64,000 nucleotides of DNA from Actinomycetes bacterium (GCA_021793515.1 JAJYSP010000002.1:113624-177623); one strand, 5' to 3'. Positions 49,231 through 59,670 are shown, counted from the first letter of the stretch. Numbers and translations: made by a program. Notes: generated by a model from the sequence alone, not told the origin.

Positions 49231-51342
49231 TCACACTGCACCTCCTTGTGATGTTCTGTCGTTCGTAGTCCGAATGTTGGCCGCGGATTCATTATCGCGC
49301 GAGACTGTGACATTGGTCGAGCGAGAGCGGCGCTGAGGCGGTCGAGTCTGTCCTGGGTGGTAGAGGAAAGCACCGCGCCCATCGGTGCGTCGTCCGGTGA
49401 GCAGACCTTGGCGTCGCCAGATCTTGATTGTCTGAGCGGTGGTGTCGAGTTCGACGGCGATCTCTCCCACCGTGAGCATGCCGGCGGAGCGGAGTCGCTG
49501 GCGGAGGTCCGCGATGCCCCGGTTGCGACAGAGTTGGGCCAGGGATGGCTTGGTGAATGGCTTGCCCCAGCCGCCGAGGAGTCCCCGTTCGTTGAGGATC
49601 GTGACGGCCTCATCGGTGGGATGCTCGGCGAGGAGTTCCTCGATCGCGTCGATAGTGGCCTGTGGGGTGGCGTGAGACTCCCCGGCCCTGAGTGGACGAG
49701 GGACTTCGATGCTGTGGGTGGCCCCACCGGAAAGTCGGACGTGCGCCGTGATGTGCTCGTCGCTCTTGAAGAGGGTGACGTCGGTGACGAGAAGTCGAAT
49801 GAGGCGCTTGCGCTCACGCATTGGCGTCCCCGGATCGTTCCACAGGGCGGGCAGGTCGGTGGTGAGGGCCCGGATGCGGGCCTGATGTTCCTCGTCGAGC
49901 GCTGCGCCGGCCACGTCGCGGGATCGTTCGTAGTTGTCCTGTTCGTCGGCGAGTTCACGAAGCTTGTGGTTCCAGTCCGCCTCCAACGTATCGGCCACCA
50001 GACGATTGGTGGGATCCACGGCCAGGTAACGGCGCCTCGCGGCCTCGGCCGCATAACGGGCCCGTTCGACGCCGGCTCGACGAATGCGATCGGCCTCGAT
50101 GGTGCGGTTGGCGAGTTCGGCCGCGACCTGAAAGGCGGCCTCGATGGCGAGCGGGGTGAGCTGTTCGAGCACGAGGGCTGCGACCGCGGCGTCGACACCC
50201 GCTCCGTACACCCTCTGGCACGACGGTGTGCCAGAGGCGATTCCTTTTCGCTGGCACGCATAGCTCGGCACCAGGGTCGTGGCATCGCGGCGGTGATAGC
50301 CGATGGTCATGCGCTCGCCGCACTTGGCACAGATAACAAGTCCCTGCAAGAGCGCCGGTCCCTCGCGGGCCGGACCGGCTCGGCGATTCTCGCCGTGAGC
50401 GACCGCGTTAGCGGCGAGAGTGGTCTGGTTCGCTTCGAAGGTGGCGAAGTTGATGTAGCCCTCGTGCGCCTCGGGGATGAGGACCGTCCATTCGTCGCGG
50501 GGCTTGTTCAGCGTGCGGTGTCGACCCTCGGCGTTCGTGACGTCGCGCTTGCGACCGTAAAAGTAGGCGCCGGCGTAGCGCGGGTTGTGCAGCGTGAACA
50601 GGACGTTGTCGTGGCGCAGCGCAATCCAGTACAGCTCGCCCGAGTGCGGGCCGCCGAGGTGGCGGTGAGGAAACGTGAGACCCTCTCTGGTAAAGGCCTT
50701 CACGACCGCAAGGGCCGAACCGGTCGCCGCAAAGGTGCCAAAGAGGTGCGCGATCGCTCCTCTCACGCCGGCGTCGGGATCGAGCGTGACCGCTCCGGTG
50801 GCGTCGTAGACGAAGCCGACCGGCAGACGCACGCGCAGTTCGCCCCGGGCGGCTTTGGCGAGGATCCCGCCTTGGAGTCGGGCGCGGATGAAGTACAGCT
50901 CGGCCTCGGACATGGTGCCCTTCAGCCCGAGCAGCAACCGGTCGTTGATCGTCGAGGGGTCATAGAGGCCGTCCTCGTCGCAGATGAGCGTGTTGGTAAA
51001 GGCGCACAGTTGCAAGAGGCGGTGCCAGTCGGCGTTATTGCGCGCGAGGCGCGAGCACTCCAGGCCCAGCACGATGCCCGCCTTGTTGAGCGAGACGTCG
51101 GCGACGAGACGCTGAAAGCCCTCGCGGTCGGCGGCTGACGCGCCGGACTGGCCCTGGTCGACGTCGATCACGACGATTCGTTCGCTGGGCCAGCCAAGCG
51201 CGATCGCCCGGCCGCGCAGGTCGTATTGGCGTCGGGTCGACTCGGTGTTGTGGGCGACCTGGTAGAGACTGGACTGGCGCACGTAGAGGTAGGCGGTTCG
51301 TGCCAGGTGATCGGCGTTGACCTTGGTCGAGGTATCGGTCAT
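49231..51342 (-). CDS. Large serine recombinase with C-terminal MerR-like HTH
   Basis: TAYLYVRQSSLYQVAHNTESTRRQYDL, DQGQSGASAADREGFQRL, zinc ribbon CAKCGERM, C-terminal VGEIAVELDTTAQTIKIWRRQGLLTGRR. Confidence 0.88.
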   Translation of the reverse strand: MTDTSTKVNADHLARTAYLYVRQSSLYQVAHNTESTRRQYDLRGRAIALGWPSERIVVIDVDQGQSGASAADREGFQRLVADVSLNKAGIVLGLECSRLARNNADWHRLLQLCAFTNTLICDEDGLYDPSTINDRLLLGLKGTMSEAELYFIRARLQGGILAKAARGELRVRLPVGFVYDATGAVTLDPDAGVRGAIAHLFGTFAATGSALAVVKAFTREGLTFPHRHLGGPHSGELYWIALRHDNVLFTLHNPRYAGAYFYGRKRDVTNAEGRHRTLNKPRDEWTVLIPEAHEGYINFATFEANQTTLAANAVAHGENRRAGPAREGPALLQGLVICAKCGERMTIGYHRRDATTLVPSYACQRKGIASGTPSCQRVYGAGVDAAVAALVLEQLTPLAIEAAFQVAAELANRTIEADRIRRAGVERARYAAEAARRRYLAVDPTNRLVADTLEADWNHKLRELADEQDNYERSRDVAGAALDEEHQARIRALTTDLPALWNDPGTPMRERKRLIRLLVTDVTLFKSDEHITAHVRLSGGATHSIEVPRPLRAGESHATPQATIDAIEELLAEHPTDEAVTILNERGLLGGWGKPFTKPSLAQLCRNRGIADLRQRLRSAGMLTVGEIAVELDTTAQTIKIWRRQGLLTGRRTDGRGAFLYHPGQTRPPQRRSRSTNVTVSRDNESAANIRTTNDRTSQGGAV

Positions 51343-51368
51343 GGGTGTCCTTTCGTGATGATGTGCTC

Positions 51369-51692
51369 TCAGGCGTGCGCGAGTGCCATCTGGGCGAGCA
51401 CGGCGACGACTTCTGGCGTGGGCCGCAACGACAGCGCGACGGATGGTTGGTGGATTGATGTTGGTAGAGGGATGGACGAGGGTCGCGCTGACGTTGCTCC
51501 GCTCGGCCTCGCGACGGCGGCCCGCGCGGCCATCCACGCCGCCACGCCTCGGCCGGTAAGTACCCCGTGGCCGAGACGCCACCCGCCGGGCTGCTCGGCG
51601 AGCACCGCCTCGCGCAACTCCTCGTAGGCGAGAACCAGTTGACCCGGATCGCGCTCGACCTCCGTGTCGCCGGTGTCGAGCGTGTCAGCCAC
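51369..51692 (-). CDS. Small protein of serine-recombinase module
   Basis: GTG start overlaps upstream stop; VERDPGQLVLAYEELREAVL...VVAVLAQMALAHA. Confidence 0.5.
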   Translation of the reverse strand: MADTLDTGDTEVERDPGQLVLAYEELREAVLAEQPGGWRLGHGVLTGRGVAAWMAARAAVARPSGATSARPSSIPLPTSIHQPSVALSLRPTPEVVAVLAQMALAHA

Positions 51693-52155
51693 TTTTGGGT
51701 TGGCCGTCCCGGCGCGCGAGGGCCCGTTCGATCGAACGCGGATGGACCCGCACACCGAAGCGATTGTTCACCGCGTCGGCGAGAGTTGCGGACCCTACGT
51801 GCGTATCGGCGGCCCGTAGCTCGGCGACGTAGTCGAGCACTTCGGCGGTCACCTTGTGCGCCCGACGAGGCCCCGGTTTGACCGGCACTAGTGCGGCCAG
51901 GCCACCACTGTCCAAGGCCGCGGCCGCACTGTAGAAGGACTGGCGCGAGAGTCCGAAGTCGCGCGCGGCGCTGCTCACCGAGGCGCCCCCGGTTTGGGCT
52001 CTTCGCACCATCTCGTATTTGACCTGCACGAGGTCGCGAGCGTCGAAGAAGCTCGAGGAGAGGAAGGTCTCGTCGTTCACAGTTTCGGGATGCGCGTTGA
52101 GGGTTCGTGAGCGGACTAGCTCGGCGGCCTTGGAATCGGGTGGACGTTTGGACAC
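51685..52155 (-). CDS. HTH protein of serine-recombinase module
   Basis: KYEMVRRAQTGGASVSSAARDFGLSRQSFYSAAAALDSGGLAALVPVKPGPR. Confidence 0.65.
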   Translation of the reverse strand: MSKRPPDSKAAELVRSRTLNAHPETVNDETFLSSSFFDARDLVQVKYEMVRRAQTGGASVSSAARDFGLSRQSFYSAAAALDSGGLAALVPVKPGPRRAHKVTAEVLDYVAELRAADTHVGSATLADAVNNRFGVRVHPRSIERALARRDGQPKSG

Positions 52156-52326
52156 GGTGTCTCCTCGGTAATAGTGTTAAGGCCATTATGCCGTCTCTCT
52201 TTTGGGGACTGGTGGATGGACGGACACTCATACCTCATTGACCCTTTGTATCTAGGCCATTCAGAGTGTTCAGGAACGACGGCGCTCGTTGGAACCGTCT
52301 GGTCCATGACATAATTCTCTGGACAT

Positions 52327-52650
52327 TCACGGCGTAATCTCCTTGACAATCAGCGAACGGTCACTGGTCAGGCCGCCAATCAATTCAGTCAGCGCAGCGA
52401 GGTTCGCAAGGTGGAAGGGTGAGCGGCCCGCTGATACCACCACGAACGGATCGAGTGCCACGGCGTCGGTCCACTCTGCCGGCAGTGACACCAGTTTGCC
52501 GCTGGCGTCATAGACATAGATTCGGTCAACCTGCCAACTCTTACGCCGCTTGACGAATTCGAAGTCTTGGCCTGCGAGAGGGTGAAACGGATGAGTGACC
52601 CGAATCCGTTGGGGACTTAGATCGTTGGGTTCAGGAGCATTCGACGGTTG
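52327..52650 (-). CDS. DUF5372-like small protein or remnant; 5' end unresolved
   Basis: Minus-strand frame RIRVTHPFHPLAGQDFEFVKRRKSWQVDRIYVYDASGKLVSLPAEWTDAVALDPF...ITP-stop, no clear start codon. Confidence 0.35.
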   Translation of the reverse strand, partial: QPSNAPEPNDLSPQRIRVTHPFHPLAGQDFEFVKRRKSWQVDRIYVYDASGKLVSLPAEWTDAVALDPFVVVSAGRSPFHLANLAALTELIGGLTSDRSLIVKEITP

Positions 52651-52689
52651 GGTCCAACGGGCCGACCGAGGCGAACAATCTCATAAAGC

Positions 52690-52866
52690 GGCTCTTCGGA
52701 TTCGCGCGGGGTCGAATGACGTCAGTGGGTTGACCGGCGAGGGGTAGTCACGAGAGCGAACGGGGGGCTCTGCAAATCTGCTTGGTGTCTAAGCCAACAG
52801 AGAGAGAACCCACCATGATCACTGACCCTATCGCTATGAACGTGTTCCTTGTCAACCTCGAGGGCG
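52690..52866 (+). repeat. Left arm of ~175-bp imperfect inverted repeat (ISL3 5' end copy A)
   Basis: CGGGGTCGAATGACGTCAGTGGGTTGA...GGGGTAGTCACGAGAGCGAACGGGGGGCTCTGCAAATCTG...TAAGCCAACAGAGAGAGAACCC..ATGATCACTGACCCTATCGC. Confidence 0.8.
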
Positions 52867-52869
52867 TCC

Positions 52870-53261
52870 GGGTGATCGGCGACGTCGACGACGGTGCGAC
52901 CGTTCTTGCCCACTTCGAAGGTCGCCCAGCGTCCCGCGAAGTCAGTCATCTTGAGGCGCGGGGCGGCGATGCGTTCGTCGACCTCGGTCCAGGTGCCCGT
53001 CGGGCAGTCGCTCTCTCGGCAGGCGAGGTGGCGCTTGTTCCACACCAGCACGAGCTTTCGACCGACCATCGTGAGATTGACAAGGGGCACCAAGCGTCGG
53101 TCCTACACGCTCCCCACCACTCCGCAAGTGGGACACCCCACGACCTCTCTCTCGAGCTCGATGTGCACCTTGGGCGCCACCTTCTCGTCATCGATCTGGA
53201 TCAGCCGCACCCTATCGAGGTTGACGAAGAACAGATTCATGGCGATAGGGTCGGTAATCAC
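52870..53261 (-). pseudogene. ISL3-family transposase N-terminal remnant (in-frame TAG)
   Basis: VITDPIAMNLFFVNLDRVRLIQIDDEK...GCPTCGVVGSV*DRRLVPLVNLTMVGRKLVLVWNKRHLACRESDCPTGTWTEVDERIAAPRLKMTDFAGRWAT. Confidence 0.75.
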
Positions 53262-53384
53262 GGAGGTTCTCTTTCTGTTGGCTTAGACACCAAACAGATT
53301 TGCAGAACCCCCGTTTGCTCTCGCGACTACCCCTTGAAGTTCAGCCCACTGGCGTCAACTCGACCCCGCTCGTTTGCGAAGTGC
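53208..53384 (-). repeat. Right arm of ~175-bp imperfect inverted repeat (ISL3 5' end copy B)
   Basis: Reverse complement reads CGGGGTCGAGTTGACGCCAGTGGGCTGA...GGGGTAGTCGCGAGAGCAAACGGGGGTTCTGCAAATCTG...TAAGCCAACAGAAAGAGAACC. Confidence 0.8.
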
Positions 53385-53521
53385 TGATTAACGAATGACG
53401 TAACTCGGTTCACACCCCTAATGTTACTTTTGAATCCAAAGCGCCGCTATTGTCCTGCGCTAAGGGGTCGTCAAGTGATGAGATCGACCCCGGTTGTGTC
53501 ACAAGAGCCATCTTGGAAAAT

Positions 53522-54685
53522 CTAGACCGTGCCAGAATCCGAAACGCCACATCCATTATAATTGGGACTAGACCCTGTTGCCGTTTCAAGAATCTTTGTT
53601 GCGACATCCTCCCAGGGAATAACACCGTTGGGCTGGACCTTAGATTGATATTCGTAATTCGTTTTAGTAATGATGTCGATAATTGCTTCGCTTAGTTTTC
53701 GTGGCGAAGATGGAGTAATCACCCCGTTAGATGCGGAGATCGAGTCAGATAAGCCCGGGACTTCGTATCCCGCAGTAACCGTCCCATACTGCGCCGCCTC
53801 TGTCACAACGAGCCCCCAACCTTCGCGAACAGATGTTGCGAGCAACACATGTGCTCTTGCCAAACGGTCACGTTTTTCACTTTCCGAAACCCGGCCCAGA
53901 AATTCAACTCCTGGCGGAGATAATCTGCGTATTTTCTGCTCCATTGGCCCGGTTCCAATTACCCACAAGCGAACTGACGGTACCACATGTCGAACTAAAC
54001 GGAACGCTTCAATAGCATCATCGGGCCGCTTGTTAGCTGCTAACCTCCCTACGAAAATGCATGTCGGGGAATCTTCACGTTTAACGTCACTTTGCTCTAT
54101 CACGAGGTCTATTCCCTCTGCCACAACAGTCACGTTACGCAAACCGTAATCTACTAACGAATTCGCACTCGATTGAGATACGGTGATAGTTGGAACATTG
54201 CGATAAGTCTTAAGCCACCATGGCTCAAGAATGAACCGCCCGACGAAAGCAACAGGTAGTCGGTACTCGTAAAACCACACCTCCTTACAGACTTGGTGGA
54301 TTAGAGCGATTACAGGCGTATCATCAATCCACTTTGGCGCGAGAAAGGGACGAGTGTTCACTTCGTCAATGACAAGGTCATATCGACCGTATCCTTCGCG
54401 CCGATAGAATCTCCTTGCTTCTCTGTAAACGGAGTGCTTCGAGCCTCGGCGAATCGTACGTACGCCATCGATCACCTCGTCCGAGGAACGTCCTGACACT
54501 GAAGCGCAAAACAACGTCACGGAGTGTCCCATCTTGATCCACTCCATAGCGACTCGTTGGGTGTACACTTCTGCGCCACCAGCGTTGGGATGAGCACCAT
54601 CACGCCAATTGAGAACCAGAATGCGGAGTGGTCGGTCGGTGCTCACTTCATTGTGCTCCCGGTTGATTGATAGATGACTCACCAC
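53522..54685 (-). CDS. Glycosyltransferase family 4
   Basis: GGAEVYTQRVAMEWIKMGHSVTLFCA, CIFVGRLAANKRPDDAIEAF, VREGWGLVVTEAAQYGT. Confidence 0.92.
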   Translation of the reverse strand: MVSHLSINREHNEVSTDRPLRILVLNWRDGAHPNAGGAEVYTQRVAMEWIKMGHSVTLFCASVSGRSSDEVIDGVRTIRRGSKHSVYREARRFYRREGYGRYDLVIDEVNTRPFLAPKWIDDTPVIALIHQVCKEVWFYEYRLPVAFVGRFILEPWWLKTYRNVPTITVSQSSANSLVDYGLRNVTVVAEGIDLVIEQSDVKREDSPTCIFVGRLAANKRPDDAIEAFRLVRHVVPSVRLWVIGTGPMEQKIRRLSPPGVEFLGRVSESEKRDRLARAHVLLATSVREGWGLVVTEAAQYGTVTAGYEVPGLSDSISASNGVITPSSPRKLSEAIIDIITKTNYEYQSKVQPNGVIPWEDVATKILETATGSSPNYNGCGVSDSGTV

Positions 54686-56768
54686 AAATATGGTCCGCGT
54701 CAGTTCTATCGGTTTCGTTTAATGAAATATCGCGGTCGTAGTAGTGCATCAGGCGTAATCTGTAGAAAATCGCGAGAGTATCTAACAGTGTTTGCTTTAC
54801 TGACCGGAGCGACACGGTACTGGTAAACCGTTCATTGATCTGCACCGGCATCTCCACAAACTTATCGAAGCCCTGGCGCTTGGCAACAACAAAAAGCTCC
54901 AAGTCGAAAGCGAATCGCTTCTCAACCATCCTCGGCAGAGCACTCGCCAACACGTCTCGGCGCATCGCTTTCACACCCGTCTGCGTATCGCGCACGGGTA
55001 AACGAAAAAGCCACCGATTTATCTGTTGGTAGAACCACGAATAGATACGGCGAAGCGGTGGGTAAACGACCTGTGAGTCACGGTGGCGCTTGCTTCCGTA
55101 GATGATGTCGGGGTCGTCCGCAACAATGCGCTCGAGATACCCGCGCAGAATATCGCCCGGGATGTCACCGTCACCATCGATGAACCCGAGGTATCTGCCC
55201 CGACCACGCGCAAGTCCCACTCGCAGTGCAGCCCCTTTGCCACTGTTCTCAGAAAGTTGGATTAAGTTGAGCACACCGGAATCCATTCCCTCGAGTTGCT
55301 TCTCGCTTCCGTCGGTCGACCCGTCAGAGACCGCGAGCACTTCGTACGTAATGCCCGACTCCGATAAGACGGCGAGCACGTTCTCAATATGCGCACCGAA
55401 CCGCTCACCGGGGTTGTAGAACGGGATGACCAGGGTGAAGTCGAGGTCAGCTGATGAGTACTCGCCAGTGGTGAACCAGGTAGCTGACGCTTGGGATCCC
55501 GACGCGATGACTGATCGGACTGCGGGCGCCGCCATTACGACGACAAGGGTGGTGACGACGAACAAGAGGATTGATGCCACGACGCTCGGCGAACGATGAT
55601 CGAACGTGACGAGTACGGCCGCGACGACGAGGCCGATCCACGTCCCGAGCGATGTCCACGAACGTCGCGCTAGATGGAAGTAAACGAGCACACTGAGGAC
55701 ACCGAGGGCGGCCGATTCAAAGGCGAGCGTGCCAAGGACCACCTTCGACCCTCCGTATGCCGAACCGAAAAGTATATGGACGGTGAACGATCCGAAGGTG
55801 GTGAGCGCAATCGCGACCAATACGCCAATAAGCGCGACGACCCCGAGAGTCTGAACGAAGGCGCGGCGACTCGCCGCGCTCGTGCCGTCACCAGCCACCA
55901 TGTGGGGAAAGGCAACCGTCGTTATAGCGCCCGGCACGAACAACGCAATACGTGCCGCCACCGCGCCGGCGGAGTACTGTCCAGCAACGAATGGCGTGAA
56001 GTAGTGCCGAGCCAGAACGGTATCGACGCCCATTAGGGCCGTCAAACCCGTCAGCGCCCCGATGGAGCGCAACGTGTCTCGACTCGTCGCCCGTAACGAC
56101 ACAAGTCCTTCGGCTCGCCCAAAGTACGACCGTGCGAGAACGGCGAGGATCCCGGTCGTTACGACCTGTGCGAAAATTGTTGCGCTGACCGCCCCCGCCA
56201 CGCCACCTCCAGTTTCAGCCAGTAGAACCCCAACCGCGAGACGCACGATGGCGCCACCCACAAACGTCGCAATGGCGACAGCGCGAAATCGGTATTCGCC
56301 GATCAACGCGCCCGTGAGCACCGCACCGACCGTTGCCACCGGGATCCACGTCGCGACGAGCAGGACCGGCACCCACGAACCTAAGTGAAGAAATCGATCG
56401 ACCAGGGGAGTGAATGCAATGACGATCCCCATCGCGAGCAAGCCGTACAATGCACCGAGGCCAACTGATCGACCGAGACCGATTGGCTCATCCGCGTCCA
56501 CTCGACGCGCAACTGCTTGGGTGACGGCTAACTGCACCGCACCGAGAGGAACTGCCAGCAGCGCGACGATGCTCAACAATGCGCCCAGGGCGCTGTAGTG
56601 CGTCGGGCCCAGAAGTCGGCTCACGACGACGTGGAACAGAAAGTTAAAGACGTTGACGCCCGCTGTCGCGAGGAGGAACGATACCGCCCCGCGACTGAAT
56701 ATGCCGTGCGAGACCGCCGCCCGAAAACCTGCCGTCCAGCGACTCGAACGCTCGGCCTTCATGGTCAT
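54648..56768 (-). CDS. Polysaccharide flippase (MATE/MOP-like) fused to C-terminal family 2 glycosyltransferase
   Basis: N-terminal ~12 hydrophobic segments; C-terminal LDFTLVIPFYNPGERFG..VSDGSTDGSEKQL..FIDGDGDIP..RDTQTGVKAMRRDVL. Confidence 0.9.
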   Translation of the reverse strand: MTMKAERSSRWTAGFRAAVSHGIFSRGAVSFLLATAGVNVFNFLFHVVVSRLLGPTHYSALGALLSIVALLAVPLGAVQLAVTQAVARRVDADEPIGLGRSVGLGALYGLLAMGIVIAFTPLVDRFLHLGSWVPVLLVATWIPVATVGAVLTGALIGEYRFRAVAIATFVGGAIVRLAVGVLLAETGGGVAGAVSATIFAQVVTTGILAVLARSYFGRAEGLVSLRATSRDTLRSIGALTGLTALMGVDTVLARHYFTPFVAGQYSAGAVAARIALFVPGAITTVAFPHMVAGDGTSAASRRAFVQTLGVVALIGVLVAIALTTFGSFTVHILFGSAYGGSKVVLGTLAFESAALGVLSVLVYFHLARRSWTSLGTWIGLVVAAVLVTFDHRSPSVVASILLFVVTTLVVVMAAPAVRSVIASGSQASATWFTTGEYSSADLDFTLVIPFYNPGERFGAHIENVLAVLSESGITYEVLAVSDGSTDGSEKQLEGMDSGVLNLIQLSENSGKGAALRVGLARGRGRYLGFIDGDGDIPGDILRGYLERIVADDPDIIYGSKRHRDSQVVYPPLRRIYSWFYQQINRWLFRLPVRDTQTGVKAMRRDVLASALPRMVEKRFAFDLELFVVAKRQGFDKFVEMPVQINERFTSTVSLRSVKQTLLDTLAIFYRLRLMHYYDRDISLNETDRTDADHICGESSINQPGAQ

Positions 56769-57194
56769 ATCGAGGGCTCATCGCACGTAGTGGCCACGAA
56801 AGACTCGAGGGCGAGTGAATCGCAAGCACACCGATGGCGAACGGTCAACTCGCGGTCAGCGTGCGGACGAAGCATTCGAAAGCCGCTGGAGCGTTTTTCG
56901 TCCGTCGGGAGAACGCCGATGTCGCACGAATACCTGTCGCCACGCGCGCCGACCCGTTTCGTCTCCATCACCACTCTCTAATCAACTGCTCGTTACACAA
57001 CGCCAGATGAACGTGGATCCTTCACCATACGGTGTCGCTCCAAGTTACCGGCAATGACGAGGCCCCCTTTGTTAAACCACGGTCTTTCTCTGCGAATGAT
57101 ATTTCTAAATGTCACTCCAGTAACGGCGCCCAATCACTCCCTGTACTCAAATTCTAAAGATTGGATGATTCTGACCCTAAGATGAGTAGTCATC

Positions 57195-59441
57195 GTGCCA
57201 TCGGACCATCACCACCGTAACGACAAGCACGCAACGCCGCCTTTGGCCCGCCCGCCCATCTGGTTCGCACGCGCTACCAGAAATCCCAATTCGTTGACAA
57301 CAATCGTCTCGATAATCGTAGCGATTACCGTTGCCGCTCCCCTGGTGAACGGCGGTCGCATCTATCTGCTCGACTGGTCCCTTGGCCCCATTGCCCCACT
57401 TGTCTCGGCGACAACACTCGGATTGAACGGTGGTCTCACTGCCGGCATCGGCGGTTCATTGCTCGCCGTCGCGCTGAATGCCCTCGTCGGCGCCGCGACA
57501 ACGTGGCTACTGATCGTCGCTTTCTTTCCCATCGCGATGCTCGGTGCCGCACGATTAGCCGGTGGGTCGAAGTGGTCGCGGCTAGCCGCCGCGACGCTCT
57601 ACGCGGTCAATCCTTTCGTCTTCACTCGTCTCTTCGTCGGTCACTTGCCGCTCCTCATCGGCTACGCCCTGCTTCCCTACGCGGTGAAATCGGCACTGCG
57701 TTCGCCAGCGGCTCCGAGACTGTCTTCGGTCGTTCCGGCTCTCTGGTGGGCAGTACTCACGTCGCTGAGTCCGCACTTCGCCTGGATCTACGGCGTCGTG
57801 ATCGTCGGCGTCGTCCTCGTCGCGAAGGGGATCGGCCCACGGGTACGGACGCTCTGGTTCGCCACCCAAGTCACCCTATTCGGTTTGATGAGCAGTTATC
57901 TCTGGCTCCCCCATAGCACCACGACCCTACCGACCCAGGTTGGCTCGGCGAGCTTGGACCTCTACCGGACACTCGGTGATCCGTCGCTGGGCCTCATTCC
58001 CAACGTCCTCGGTCTCTACGGCTTCTGGCGGATCGGTCCTGGCCCCGAACTCCCCAAGCAAGTGGTCACCGGATGGCCGTTTCTTATGGCCGTCATGCTG
58101 TTGATCGTGCTCGCCGGTGCTGTGCACGCCCTTCGGCGACATTCAAAACCACGTGCCGATCTGTCCACAACGACGTCCAGCGACGTCGCGGCCACCAGTG
58201 AGCTACCAGCACCAACGTCGCCAGCCGAAGAGCCTTCGCGCCGAACACTCGCGTGGTTGCTCCTCTTCGTCGGGGTCGTCGGGTTCTTCCTCGCCCTCGG
58301 TGACCAGGGCCCGATGGGACCACTCTTCCTCTGGGCCTACGACCACGTGCCATTCTTCCCGATCATGCGCGAACCTCAGAAGTTCCTCATGCTGCTCGCC
58401 CTCGCCTACGCCGTCTTCTTCGGCTGGGGTATCGACTGCCTCCGTAAATCACCCTCCTTCTCGTTCCGCGGTGGTCAGCTCACCGCGACGTGGCTGCTCG
58501 CCCTCGCGCTGCCCCTGGGGTACACCCCAACGATCTTCTTCGGGCTTGCCCATCAGATCGCCCCGAGTGCCGTGCCCGCGTCATACCAACAGGCTGATAC
58601 CCGAATGGGGACCGGGCCGGGACTGGTCCTCTCGCTACCCTGGCACCTCTACCTCGCCTACCCCTTCACCAACGATCGTGTCGTCGCCAACATCACCACG
58701 AGTGAGTTCCGACGCGGCGTGATCGCGGGTGACAACGTGCAAGCCGGCAACGTGAACAGCCAGTCGACCTCACCGCGCTCGGCCTACCTCCAGGACCTCT
58801 TCAACCTGGCCCCGACGACCCACGAGTTTGGTGCGCTGGTCGCCCCTCTCGGCGTCAAGTACGTCGTGCTCTCCAAGACCGTCGACTGGCCACTCTACGG
58901 TTGGCTCAACCAACAGCGAGACCTGCGTCTCGTGATGAACACCCCAGCACTCGAACTCTGGCGCAACCTCGACTACCGCGGCGTCGGCGTGCGCGCGACG
59001 GCCCTCAGCCCGGTCAACACACTCGCCCAACTCGTGACGCTCGCCAATGACGGGAAACTCCGCGGCCGAGTGCCCGTCTTCCGCTCAGGCGCCAGTCTGC
59101 CCGCGAGTGCACCAACGTCGCTCGCCCGCACCGTCCACCAGGTCTCGCCCATCACCTATCAGATCGAGCCGGGCCCCGCGGGGTGGGTCTCGGTCGACGC
59201 CCCCTACCAAGAGGGGTGGTCGTTTAATGGAACCCCCGCCATCGAGTCGGCGACGGGCACGGTGCTGGTGCACGTCGGAGCGGCCGGTGGCACCCTCACC
59301 TTCACGCCGTGGCGACTCGTTCGACTGGGTTACGCCATCTCCCTCGGACTCTTCGTGCTCTTGTGCGCCGTCGCCATTGTCGGCCGGCGACGGTCCAAGA
59401 GACTCGAGCGACTCGGTGGGTCGGATAACTCCGACGTCTGA
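57195..59441 (+). CDS. Large polytopic membrane protein (GT-C/YfhO-like)
   Basis: 748 aa, many hydrophobic segments, C-terminal extracytoplasmic domain ISYQIEPGPAGWVSVDAPYQEGWSFNG. Confidence 0.75.
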   Translation: MPSDHHHRNDKHATPPLARPPIWFARATRNPNSLTTIVSIIVAITVAAPLVNGGRIYLLDWSLGPIAPLVSATTLGLNGGLTAGIGGSLLAVALNALVGAATTWLLIVAFFPIAMLGAARLAGGSKWSRLAAATLYAVNPFVFTRLFVGHLPLLIGYALLPYAVKSALRSPAAPRLSSVVPALWWAVLTSLSPHFAWIYGVVIVGVVLVAKGIGPRVRTLWFATQVTLFGLMSSYLWLPHSTTTLPTQVGSASLDLYRTLGDPSLGLIPNVLGLYGFWRIGPGPELPKQVVTGWPFLMAVMLLIVLAGAVHALRRHSKPRADLSTTTSSDVAATSELPAPTSPAEEPSRRTLAWLLLFVGVVGFFLALGDQGPMGPLFLWAYDHVPFFPIMREPQKFLMLLALAYAVFFGWGIDCLRKSPSFSFRGGQLTATWLLALALPLGYTPTIFFGLAHQIAPSAVPASYQQADTRMGTGPGLVLSLPWHLYLAYPFTNDRVVANITTSEFRRGVIAGDNVQAGNVNSQSTSPRSAYLQDLFNLAPTTHEFGALVAPLGVKYVVLSKTVDWPLYGWLNQQRDLRLVMNTPALELWRNLDYRGVGVRATALSPVNTLAQLVTLANDGKLRGRVPVFRSGASLPASAPTSLARTVHQVSPITYQIEPGPAGWVSVDAPYQEGWSFNGTPAIESATGTVLVHVGAAGGTLTFTPWRLVRLGYAISLGLFVLLCAVAIVGRRRSKRLERLGGSDNSDV

Positions 59442-59670
59442 GATTGCTATCGGCGCCACGTCGTCGTGACCGACACCGTCGCGCCGAGCCTGATCACGTG
59501 ATGCGGATCACCACGATGTGGTAGTCATCGGACTCAGCGCGCCAGACCGAGACGCAACCCGTAGTCCCACCCGAAACCGATGGCGAACGGTCCTCGCCAC
59601 CACGTCGGCGTCAGTCACGTCCCGCTAGCGCCCACGACGTCGTGCGCCCCGGCCACCGACGGACCCGAAC

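Noticed and set aside
49357-51138. 593-aa plus-strand ORF
   Set aside because: Lies fully antisense to the serine recombinase, which has clear domain motifs; the ORF has none.
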